This document shows positions 1 through 5,609 of a stretch of DNA of 6,061 bases, in pieces. The notes beneath the pieces were generated by a model. That model ran no database searches. It worked only from the letters and a program-made list of their open reading frames with translations, and was not told the origin of the DNA. Source of the DNA: Burkholderiaceae bacterium (lineage in GTDB: Bacteria > Pseudomonadota > Gammaproteobacteria > Burkholderiales > Burkholderiaceae); assembly GCA_022701845.1 (NCBI GenBank), contig JAKONS010000200.1, forward strand, positions 1 to 6,061, in the 5' to 3' direction. The translations under genes and the position numbers were made by a program. Every line of letters starts with the position of its first letter. Within the stretch, counting starts at the first letter, position 1.

Positions 1-818
1 TGGTAGGCCACTGAGTCGTCGTTGCGAATCACATAGGCTCCGGCCTGCTGGGTGGCCGGCCGGTAGATGACCTTCCACAGGTGTGTAGGCACCAGTACGC
101 GCCCAATCTGCTTGATATCGCTGCCGAGGAAGGCTGGTCCCGAGACCACATACACCTCTCCATCGTCAGTGGCCAAGCGCCGAGCAACCTGCTCCATACT
201 CGACCAGATGCCCGCGTTGTTGGCATGCACCTGGGGCACCATGTTGGCCAGACTGAAGGACTGGGCCTGTGCAGCGGGAGTGGGCATGTCTGCATTGGGT
301 GCCAGGTGGCCGCGGTCATAGCCCGAGCGCACGTAGTCAGTGAGCTCGGCGCGCTCTGTGACGGGTAGGCCGACCTCGGCATGGAAGTTGTCGACCCGCT
401 CAAGCGTGGCGGCTAAGGCCAGGTTGAACCGCGTGAGGTGTTCGGCGGCATAGAGCGGCGTACGGCTCACGCCCGAGTGCAGAATGGCGAAGGCGTCGTA
501 GCACAGTTCGCGGGTCAGCGGACGAAGGCTCTCGCGAGTAACGGCCGGTGTCGTGGCCAGTGCGTAATGCTGCGGGCATGAGCTCGCTGGCGTCGCCGAG
601 GTGGCATCGGCGGACGGGGCGACTGCAGGAATCGTCGCGGTAGCAGCCGGCGTCGTCGAGCCTGTGCCAGGTGCGGTGCCGCCCGGGCTGTCGCTCCCGC
701 CGCCACCGCATCCGGTCACGAAGACGACAGCCGCAGCGACCACGCTGCACAGACGCCAGCTTGGGATCCGGATAGTGAATCCGGAGCATTGGGAAAGCGG
801 GCGTAACAGATCGATCAT
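1..818 (-). CDS. DNA/RNA non-specific endonuclease, lipoprotein (3' end outside window)
   Basis: NUC1/Endonuclease_NS family nuclease (beta-beta-alpha-metal fold, Serratia nuclease type), which cleaves DNA and RNA using a Mg ion. The first 272 residues are visible; the C-terminus lies beyond the left edge. A basic, rather long N-region is followed by a hydrophobic stretch (about residues 23-36) and a lipobox V-T-G-C with Cys37, then a Gly/Ser/Thr/Ala/Pro-rich linker to about residue 80. The catalytic domain shows DRGH at 168-171 (general base His171), LANMVPQ at 190-196, metal ligand Asn201 and Glu209; the H+30/N+8 spacing equals that of Serratia nuclease. Cys81 and Cys106 could form a disulphide, and both are matched in the upstream paralogue. 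The start is the ATG at 816-818; no clear Shine-Dalgarno precedes it, so the start is less sure than the family. It is the last visible member of a three-gene minus-strand set, 114 bp after the 91-residue gene. Gly at +2 after the lipid Cys suggests outer-membrane sorting (inference). Confidence 0.9.
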   Translation of the reverse strand, partial: MIDLLRPLSQCSGFTIRIPSWRLCSVVAAAVVFVTGCGGGGSDSPGGTAPGTGSTTPAATATIPAVAPSADATSATPASSCPQHYALATTPAVTRESLRPLTRELCYDAFAILHSGVSRTPLYAAEHLTRFNLALAATLERVDNFHAEVGLPVTERAELTDYVRSGYDRGHLAPNADMPTPAAQAQSFSLANMVPQVHANNAGIWSSMEQVARRLATDDGEVYVVSGPAFLGSDIKQIGRVLVPTHLWKVIYRPATQQAGAYVIRNDDSVAY

Positions 819-932
819 GAGAAAAGCAAAAGGCCAACAACAAGGAAGAAAAAACTGCAAATGCGGTATCGGGCTCGACCGGTCCGATGTCAGGACGGTC
901 CGGCCATGACCGGGCAGGGGTTGCGTGGCCGG

Positions 933-1208
933 TCAGGCGAAGGGATTCTTGACTGTTTTGGCGGCCAACACCTCGATCGCTTCGGGCAATGCCTTGTCGG
1001 ACTCAAGCGTCTGAATGACGCTGGCCAGCAGTGCCTGCAGGTCCTTCGCCAGCGCCAAGCCCAATTGGTCCCGGGTGAGCACCACGTCGCCCGTGAGGCT
1101 GACCCGGTCGACACGGTTCTCGATCTCCAGGTGTCCGATGCGCAGCACAGCGCTCTCGTTGGCATAGGGCTCAAAGGCGGCAGCTGACTCTGCGTGTGTG
1201 GTGGTCAT
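933..1208 (-). CDS. Conserved-looking small protein of unknown function, 91 aa
   Basis: I do not recognise a named family. The 91-residue product has no signal peptide, membrane segment or cysteine. Its N-terminus is Thr/Ala-rich; residues 20-46 (VLRIGHLEIEN... to ...VVLTR) look like alternating beta strands; residues 47-70 form a probable amphipathic helix rich in Leu/Ala; and the end is VKNPFA. The order of predicted elements suggests a small cytoplasmic alpha/beta protein. It starts 36 bp after the upstream nuclease stops and lies 114 bp before the second nuclease, so it is probably cotranscribed with both. The ATG at 1206-1208 has no clear Shine-Dalgarno, and translation may depend on coupling to the upstream gene. 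Reading-frame quality (balanced residue use, no arginine/proline-rich shadow look) supports a real gene. A nuclease inhibitor role is conceivable but unsupported by sequence. Confidence 0.75.
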   Translation of the reverse strand: MTTTHAESAAAFEPYANESAVLRIGHLEIENRVDRVSLTGDVVLTRDQLGLALAKDLQALLASVIQTLESDKALPEAIEVLAAKTVKNPFA

Positions 1209-1244
1209 GGTCGTTGACTGGAGGGTGGAGGAATCAAAGAAGCT

Positions 1245-2135
1245 TTAGTGGGTGGCTCGGCGCAGCGCCTTGTCGACACTGCGGGCAAGATCCTGCAGCG
1301 TGAAGCCGCCTTCCCCGGCTGCCTTGGCGCCAGCGGCGCCGTCATCGCGCGCCTCCCGCCGCTGGGCGTTCCTGCTTCCCTGGGCCCGCGGCAGTGGCAA
1401 GGCCATGCCGGCCTGCTGCACCTGAGCAGGCAAGGTTGGCAGGGCCTGCACGCCGACCATGCGTTCCAGATCGCGCAGGCTGATCGCCGAGTACGCGCGG
1501 GTTTCGTCGTTGGTGATGACATAGGCGCCGGCGCGGTGCTGGCTGGGGCTGTAGACCACCTTCCACAAGTGAGTGGGCACCAGGACCCCACGGCCGATCT
1601 GCTGGATGTCAGCGCCGAGGAAGGCGGGGCCGGAGACCACGTAGAGTTCGCCCTCGGTCACGGCGAGTTCGCGCACTGCCATCTCGATGCCAGCCCAGAC
1701 GCCCGCGTTGTTGGCGTGGAGCTGCGGCACCATGTTGGCCAGTGAGAACGACTGGGCTTGGGCCTTGCGAGTGGGCATGTCCCCATTAGGGGCCATGTGG
1801 CCCCTGTCGTAGCCCGAGCGGGCGTAGTCGCCGAGTTCAGACCGATCGGCCACTGGCAGGGAGGCCTCGGGATGGAATGCATCCTTGCGCGAGAGCGTGC
1901 GGGCCTCTAGCAGGTTCGACCGCGTCAGATGCTCGGCGGCGTAGACCGGCGTGCGGCTCACGCCCGAGTGCAGTACGGCATAAGCCTCAAAGCACAGTTT
2001 GCGGATACGGGGTTGGAGTTGCGCATTCGTGAGAAGGGGAGCCACCCCGAGAGCGAAGTGCTGCGGGCAGGCAGTGACGGCCCAGGCGGGTGTGGCACAT
2101 GCCATGACCGACAGGAGGACGAGAAAGCGAGACAT
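1245..2135 (-). CDS. Secreted DNA/RNA non-specific endonuclease
   Basis: A complete NUC1/Endonuclease_NS family nuclease of 296 residues. An N-terminal signal peptide (residues 1-19, hydrophobic core FLVLLSVMACATPAWA, predicted cut after Ala19) sends it to the periplasm or outside. The active site is complete: DRGH at 110-113 with His113 as general base, Asn143 as Mg ligand and Glu151 eight residues on, the spacing of Serratia nuclease. GELYVVSGPAFLG (162-174) and VPTHLWKVVY (186-195) are further family blocks. Cys23 and Cys48 may be bridged. After the domain (about residue 230) comes an Ala/Arg/Gly/Gln-rich tail with a short terminal helix. The frame stays open upstream to 2471, but that extension is arginine-rich and non-coding in look, while the ATG at 2135 gives a textbook signal peptide, so I place the start there despite a weak ribosome site. 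First gene of the minus-strand set; a paralogue of the lipoprotein nuclease downstream. Confidence 0.93.
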   Translation of the reverse strand: MSRFLVLLSVMACATPAWAVTACPQHFALGVAPLLTNAQLQPRIRKLCFEAYAVLHSGVSRTPVYAAEHLTRSNLLEARTLSRKDAFHPEASLPVADRSELGDYARSGYDRGHMAPNGDMPTRKAQAQSFSLANMVPQLHANNAGVWAGIEMAVRELAVTEGELYVVSGPAFLGADIQQIGRGVLVPTHLWKVVYSPSQHRAGAYVITNDETRAYSAISLRDLERMVGVQALPTLPAQVQQAGMALPLPRAQGSRNAQRREARDDGAAGAKAAGEGGFTLQDLARSVDKALRRATH

Positions 2136-2468
2136 GGCGCGCAGTATCGGGGATTGCGGGGACCGTGCTCCAACGTCCTGGCGGTTGTTCCGGACCTGGT
2201 TGCGGATGCTTCGATGGTGGGTCCGAGCGACAGTGACCCCCCTTGGGGCTGCCCTGTGCCGCGCCAAGCTAAGGTCGGTTTCGCGCGTCGAAAAGTCGAT
2301 CATCGGCGTCGCTTGCAACAACGGCTCGGTCAGCAGCAGTTTCCTCCCAGCGGATGGTCGCTCGCCGGGTGGATCTTCACATCTACCCGACATCGTGCCC
2401 CTTCGCAGGCGCTGCACACACCGGGCTATGGCCCCGCGCCCTGGGTTTATCAGAGACAGTCTTGCAGA

Positions 2469-2484
2469 CATTGCATTTGCAATG
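2469..2484. promoter_or_regulatory. Perfect palindrome, candidate operator of the toxin-antitoxin pair
   Basis: CATTGCA-tt-TGCAATG: two perfect 7-bp arms around a 2-bp centre, ending 39 bp before the antitoxin ATG. TTGCA also occurs at 2462, 2471 and 2477. A compact dyad at this distance from an Xre-type antitoxin gene is what an autoregulatory operator would look like, since antitoxins or toxin-antitoxin complexes commonly repress their own promoter. Binding is inferred. Confidence 0.45.
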
Positions 2485-2489
2485 CCTTC

Positions 2490-2512
2490 AGCATGAAAAT
2501 GAAAAACATGCT
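2490..2512. promoter_or_regulatory. Second inverted repeat upstream of the antitoxin gene
   Basis: AGCATG and CATGCT form perfect 6-bp arms around an 11-bp A-rich centre, ending 11 bp before the antitoxin ATG. The centre-to-centre distance to the neighbouring palindrome is about 24-25 bp. It could be a second operator half-site pair or overlap the promoter -10 area (A-rich TGAAAA at 2494-2499 lies 17 bp after a TTGCAT at 2471-2476, only a weak promoter match). Confidence 0.35.
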
Positions 2513-2523
2513 AAGTTGCCGCC

Positions 2524-3105
2524 ATGGCATCCACCCCCACCCTTCCAGGCCGCAAGGCCAGCAACGTCACCGCCCGTCCTGGCATGGGCGCCGTCGCCGG
2601 CGCAACGAAAAAGTCCAGGTCGCAGGACACCTTTGCGCAAACACTGGCTCGAGGCATTGCTGAGGTGGTGCAGACCAACATGGTGGACACCACCTGTGCC
2701 ACGGTGCACATCTTCCGCATGGTTGGTAGCAGTTCCCGACTCGATACACAGGCCGCCGCCTTTGTGGCCCATCATGGGCTCAAGGTGCAGGCGGTCGAAG
2801 ACTGGTTGCAGGTGGCGAACCTGCCCAAGCAGGGCTTCTATGGCGGATTGCGTCTAGCGCCGTCTACGCTGTCGAGGAAAAACAAGGATGACACGCTCGA
2901 CGCCGCGGTCACCGAGCGTCTGGTGCGCCAGTCGGAACTCATGGTGAAAGCCGCCGAGGTGTTCGGTGACGGTGCGGGCACATGGATGACCAAGGCGCAC
3001 CCCCTGCTAGAAGGCCGCACGCCGCTGGATGCGGCATCGAACGAATATGGCGGCGTCAAGGTGCGGCAGATCCTCAACGCGATCGAGCATGGGGGCGTCG
3101 TTTGA
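2524..3105 (+). CDS. Xre/ParS/MbcA-type antitoxin (DUF2384) of a RES toxin pair
   Basis: Antitoxin that would bind and neutralise the RES toxin encoded next and probably represses the operon. The 193 residues split into a basic, low-complexity N-terminus (1-35), a middle part (36-80) I cannot assign, and the conserved Xre-like and DUF2384 region. The latter holds a helical section around LKVQAVEDWL (86-95), FYGGLRLAPSTLSRK (105-119, helix-turn-helix-like), LVRQSELMVKAAEVFGD (133-149), and the family's terminal block TPLDAASNEYGG (166-177) to ILNAIEHGGVV (183-193), which resembles the usual ending 'L-x-x-I-E-H-G'. At 193 residues it is longer than typical members (roughly 120-160), mostly at the N-terminus. 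The start is the ATG at 2524; no strong Shine-Dalgarno precedes it, and the ATG at 2584 (Met21) is a possible alternative. The stop overlaps the toxin start by 4 bp, showing translational coupling. Confidence 0.88.
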   Translation: MASTPTLPGRKASNVTARPGMGAVAGATKKSRSQDTFAQTLARGIAEVVQTNMVDTTCATVHIFRMVGSSSRLDTQAAAFVAHHGLKVQAVEDWLQVANLPKQGFYGGLRLAPSTLSRKNKDDTLDAAVTERLVRQSELMVKAAEVFGDGAGTWMTKAHPLLEGRTPLDAASNEYGGVKVRQILNAIEHGGVV

Positions 3106-3578
3106 CGCCCACCGTCTACCGCATCGGCACGAACAAGGCCCGCACACTGCAAGACCTCAGCTACGGATCGACGCTCGAAGCGGGGCGCTGGCACCTTACC
3201 GCGCCCGATGGCTTGCCGGTGGTCTATGCCGGAGGCTCGCGTGCCATCTGCCAGCTGGAAAAACGTGTGCACTGCAATGGAGTGCCACCGATCAACCTGA
3301 TCATGCTGGCGCTGCAATTGCCCGCGGGCGCCCCGTTGCAGACGTTAACGGACCTGGATACGGCGTTGTTGATCGACTGGATCGATCGGCCGACCTCGAC
3401 CCAGGACATCGGGGTCGCCTGGCGTAAGTCTGGGTCGGGGCTGGGACTGTGGGTGCCTTCGGCTGTCGAGCCCGACGAGCTCAACCTGATTCTCAATCCG
3501 TCTCATCCGGCATACGGGTCGATCGTCCTGACAGTCGTGCGCGATCCCTTTGCGTTCGATCCACGGATGTTTGATTGA
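3102..3578 (+). CDS. RES-domain toxin (NAD-degrading family)
   Basis: Toxin of a RES/Xre type II system. Characterised RES toxins (for example ParT, MbcT) act on NAD+ or on a metabolic enzyme through an ADP-ribosyltransferase-like fold; NAD depletion is the likelier activity here, by inference. The 158 residues show the namesake residues in family context: Arg29 in GRW (28-30), Tyr42 in VVYAG, Glu53 in CQLEKR (50-55), and Ser134 in LNPSHP (131-136), so the active site appears intact. An N-terminal VYRIG (5-9) and terminal DPFAFDPRMFD (148-158) also match family habit. The start is TTG at 3102-3104, which overlaps the antitoxin TGA; upstream in-frame sequence has no better start, and a GGGGGC lies 5 bp ahead as a ribosome site. 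The weak TTG start and the overlap would keep toxin output below antitoxin output. No terminator follows. Confidence 0.9.
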   Translation: MTPTVYRIGTNKARTLQDLSYGSTLEAGRWHLTAPDGLPVVYAGGSRAICQLEKRVHCNGVPPINLIMLALQLPAGAPLQTLTDLDTALLIDWIDRPTSTQDIGVAWRKSGSGLGLWVPSAVEPDELNLILNPSHPAYGSIVLTVVRDPFAFDPRMFD

Positions 3579-3626
3579 AAGCGAGACGGCCGACGATGGG
3601 GGATATCCGACCAGCGTCCCGAATGA

Positions 3627-3878
3627 CAAAGGTTAGTCGGTCTTGATGCCGGCGCGATCTTCGCGATATCGCAATCGGGCGGCGTGCTAGGTTGCGTCTG
3701 GTGGGGCTATGTATCCGATCGGTGGCTTGGCGCCCGACGCATGTTCATGGTCCTGGGTGCCTTGATGAGCGCCTCGGCTCTGGCGACCGCATTGCTGTAT
3801 CCCTCGGTGTCTACCGTGCTGGTTACTGGCGTGCTGTTCGTCTTCGGCGAATCGGCCATCGGATGGAATGGCGTCTAG
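3627..3878 (+). pseudogene. Major facilitator superfamily transporter remnant, both ends missing
   Basis: About 84 codons of an MFS permease. The frame is open from just after a TGA at 3624-3626 to a TAG at 3876-3878. It reads AGAIFAISQSGGVLG, then the cytoplasmic-loop signature GYVSDRWLGARR (the 'motif A'-like G-x-x-x-D-R block between helices), then two hydrophobic helices (LGALMSASALATALLY and VLVTGVLFVFGESAIGW). It ends at the family's conserved WNGV, where an intact protein would continue. Full MFS proteins have about 400 residues and 12 helices, so only about three helices remain and no start with a ribosome site is visible. The loss of both sides with an intact middle points to an old rearrangement rather than a functional short gene. 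Confidence 0.75.
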
Positions 3879-4192
3879 ACGCACAGCCAATCGCAGATAG
3901 AAGTACGGTCGACATTGAATCTAAGCGTGGGTCCACGGAGAGCAAAACGCAAAGTTCTGACTAACTCTCAGTTCACAAAAAAGTGTTTATTTATCGTTAC
4001 TTTGTGCCGGGCTTCGGTGTTGCAGTGCAAAGGGACGCATTCTGCAACCGTCAATGTGAGGATGACAGGTCGGATCTGACATTGCACATTGCTGCCGCGT
4101 CCTCGCCAACATGATTCGACGAAAGGACCCACGCGCCTGTGCTTGAGCGTCGGGAATTTTCGCGTAACAAAGAATACCGATCGCAAAGGAGT

Positions 4193-4224
4193 GCGTGCAT
4201 CGCAGTTTGAAAGGCGTGCATCGC
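4193..4224. repeat. Two 11-bp direct repeats, 21-bp period
   Basis: GCGTGCATCGC occurs at 4193-4203 and again at 4214-4224, exactly identical and 21 bp apart start to start, that is two helical turns. Both lie on the same DNA face about 140-165 bp upstream of the wecB start. This geometry is common for tandem activator or repressor sites; no known regulator consensus is recognised. Confidence 0.5.
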
Positions 4225-4349
4225 CGCCGCCGATGTGCCTGTGGCTGGAATATGGACGCTGTCTTAAGACACACACAGTTACTCTCCTACAGATCTTTCA
4301 AAAGTAAACCTTTCGTACTAAATTGGCCGCAAATTCTCACAACCACGCT

Positions 4350-4355
4350 AGGAGG
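4350..4355 (+). promoter_or_regulatory. Shine-Dalgarno that sets the wecB start
   Basis: A perfect AGGAGG lies 5 bp before the ATG at 4361. A GTG at 4355 in the same frame overlaps this site and so is unlikely to be the start. This is the best ribosome site in the window. Confidence 0.85.
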
Positions 4356-4360
4356 TGGAA

Positions 4361-5596
4361 ATGGCGGCTCGATCAGTGGTCCTTTGCATGGGCACGCGCC
4401 CGGAGATCATCAAGATGGCACCGGTCCATCGAGCGTTGCGGGCTTCCCGGGTGCCCACGCTGGTGCTCCACACGGGCCAGCACGACCAGATGGCCTGGCC
4501 GCTCTACGAGTTCTTCGGCATGCGACCCGATCACGTGCTGCCACTGGAGCGCAAGTCCGACTCCCTGGCGCATCTGACGGCGGTGCTGGTCGAGCAGCTG
4601 CATGGCGCGCTGACCGGGATGCGGCCGGCCGCCGTGCTGGTGCAGGGAGACACCACGAGCGCGCTGGTCGGCGCGCTGACCAGTTTCTATCTGAGGGTGC
4701 CGGTCGGGCACATCGAGGCCGGCCTGCGCACCTTCGACATCCAGGATCCGTTCCCGGAGGAGGCCAACCGCCAGCTCATCGGCCGACTGGCGCGATGGCA
4801 CTTCCCGCCGACCCGCATCGCCGCGGCCAACCTGCGCCGCGAAGGCATCGCGCCCATGACCATCCATCCCACCGGCAATACCATCGTCGATGCCACCCAT
4901 TGGGGCGTGGATTACCTGAAGGCGCTCCCGGACGCTGCGACGGCCGTGCTGCCGCCCGGCCTCGCGACCCTGCCGGCGGCGGTCGGGCATCAGCGGATCG
5001 TGCTGGTCACGGCCCATCGCCGCGAGAACTGGGGCCATGGCATCGAATCGATCGCACGCGGCGTGCGGCGGCTGCTGGAGTCGCAATCCGGCCTGGTGGT
5101 GGTCTGGCCGGTGCATGGCAACCCGCTGGTCAAGGAGGTCGTCGAACGCGTCTTCGAGGGGCTGGTGTGCGGGCAAGGGTCCCGGCTCCTGCTGACCGAC
5201 CCCCTCAACTATCCGGCGCTGCTGTGGGTGATGTCGAGGTCGTGGCTGATCCTGTCCGATTCCGGCGGCATCCAGGAGGAAGCCGTGTCGGCCCGGGTGC
5301 CGATCCTGGTGCTGCGCGAGACCACCGAGAGGCCCGAGCTGATCGCCGCGGGCGCCGGCAAGCTGGTGGGCACCGACGCCGACCGGCTGTGCCGGGAGTT
5401 CCTCGCGCTCCAGCACGACCGCGATCTGTACGAGCGCATGCGCAAGGCCAGGAATCCCTTCGGCGACGGCCACGCCGCCGCGCGCATCGTCGATGTCCTG
5501 CTGCGCGATCTGCCCGCGCTGCGGCCAGCACCGGCACCGGCGCTGGCGCCGGCACCCGTGGCGGCGGTCGAGACCGCCGAAGCCGGCATGTCCTGA
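4361..5596 (+). CDS. wecB: UDP-N-acetylglucosamine 2-epimerase, non-hydrolysing
   Basis: Interconverts UDP-GlcNAc and UDP-ManNAc in the cytoplasm, supplying ManNAc units for surface polysaccharides. The 411 residues carry all family signatures: GTRPEIIKMAPV (11-22), QGDTTSA (95-101, Asp97), HIEAGLRT (117-124, Glu119), PFPEEANR (130-137, Glu133), TAHRREN (217-223, His219), VHGNP (251-255) and SDSGGIQEEA (299-308). Asp97, Glu119, Glu133 and His219 correspond to the catalytic Asp95, Glu117, Glu131 and His213 of E. coli WecB. The usual length is about 375; the extra residues form an Ala/Pro-rich tail after about residue 387 that probably is flexible. The ATG at 4361 follows a perfect AGGAGG. The next gene starts 13 bp downstream, so the two are surely one operon, and the partner suggests an Nfr-type exopolysaccharide rather than enterobacterial common antigen. 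The symbol follows function; orthology to E. coli wecB is not proven. Confidence 0.95.
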   Translation: MAARSVVLCMGTRPEIIKMAPVHRALRASRVPTLVLHTGQHDQMAWPLYEFFGMRPDHVLPLERKSDSLAHLTAVLVEQLHGALTGMRPAAVLVQGDTTSALVGALTSFYLRVPVGHIEAGLRTFDIQDPFPEEANRQLIGRLARWHFPPTRIAAANLRREGIAPMTIHPTGNTIVDATHWGVDYLKALPDAATAVLPPGLATLPAAVGHQRIVLVTAHRRENWGHGIESIARGVRRLLESQSGLVVVWPVHGNPLVKEVVERVFEGLVCGQGSRLLLTDPLNYPALLWVMSRSWLILSDSGGIQEEAVSARVPILVLRETTERPELIAAGAGKLVGTDADRLCREFLALQHDRDLYERMRKARNPFGDGHAAARIVDVLLRDLPALRPAPAPALAPAPVAAVETAEAGMS

Positions 5597-5609
5597 GCGG
5601 GATGCCGCC

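Larger units (their letters stand above)
2136..2523. other. Divergent intergenic region between nuclease and toxin-antitoxin genes
   Basis: 388 bp separate the minus-strand nuclease start from the plus-strand antitoxin start. Long frames are open on both strands here, but their products are Arg/Pro/Ser-rich without family signs, so I treat them as GC-driven. The region must hold the promoters of both directions. The right-hand 65 bp are AT-richer and hold two palindromes listed separately; I see no convincing -10/-35 pair for the nuclease side. Confidence 0.6.
3879..4360. other. Non-coding, AT-richer region upstream of the polysaccharide genes
   Basis: 482 bp without a credible gene; short open frames on both strands have no family look. 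By count, 3961-4020 holds 24 G+C of 60 and 4261-4320 holds 22 of 60, against 44 of 60 in wecB at 4441-4500. It should contain the promoter of the wecB transcript, but no good sigma-70 pair was found: TACTAA at 4316-4321 is a possible -10 without a matching -35. It also carries the 11-bp direct repeats listed separately. Confidence 0.6.

Noticed and set aside
400..843. 147-residue minus-strand open frame across the start of the lipoprotein nuclease
   Set aside because: Arg/Pro/His-rich shadow frame. The neighbouring frame gives the signal peptide, lipobox and catalytic motifs.
844..935. Possible terminator after the 91-residue gene (CCGGCCA/TGGCCGG arms and a minus-strand run of six T)
   Set aside because: The 7-bp stem has a 19-base loop and lies far from the T-run; the closer ATCGG/CCGAT stem is short and ends 13 bases before it. 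Neither is a canonical intrinsic terminator.
2136..2471. In-frame N-terminal extension of the secreted nuclease by 112 residues
   Set aside because: The extension has no domain signs, is rich in Arg and Ser, and would bury a clear signal peptide inside the protein.
1929..2663. 244-residue plus-strand open frame spanning the intergenic region
   Set aside because: It overlaps two well-supported genes antisense or out of frame, and its composition is typical of GC-rich shadow frames.
3970..3995. Short CAC-A6-GTG hairpin followed by T-rich sequence
   Set aside because: A stem of only three pairs is too weak for a terminator call.
4089..4307. 72-residue plus-strand open frame upstream of wecB
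   Set aside because: No ribosome site, no recognisable motif, and it lies within AT-rich presumed promoter DNA.
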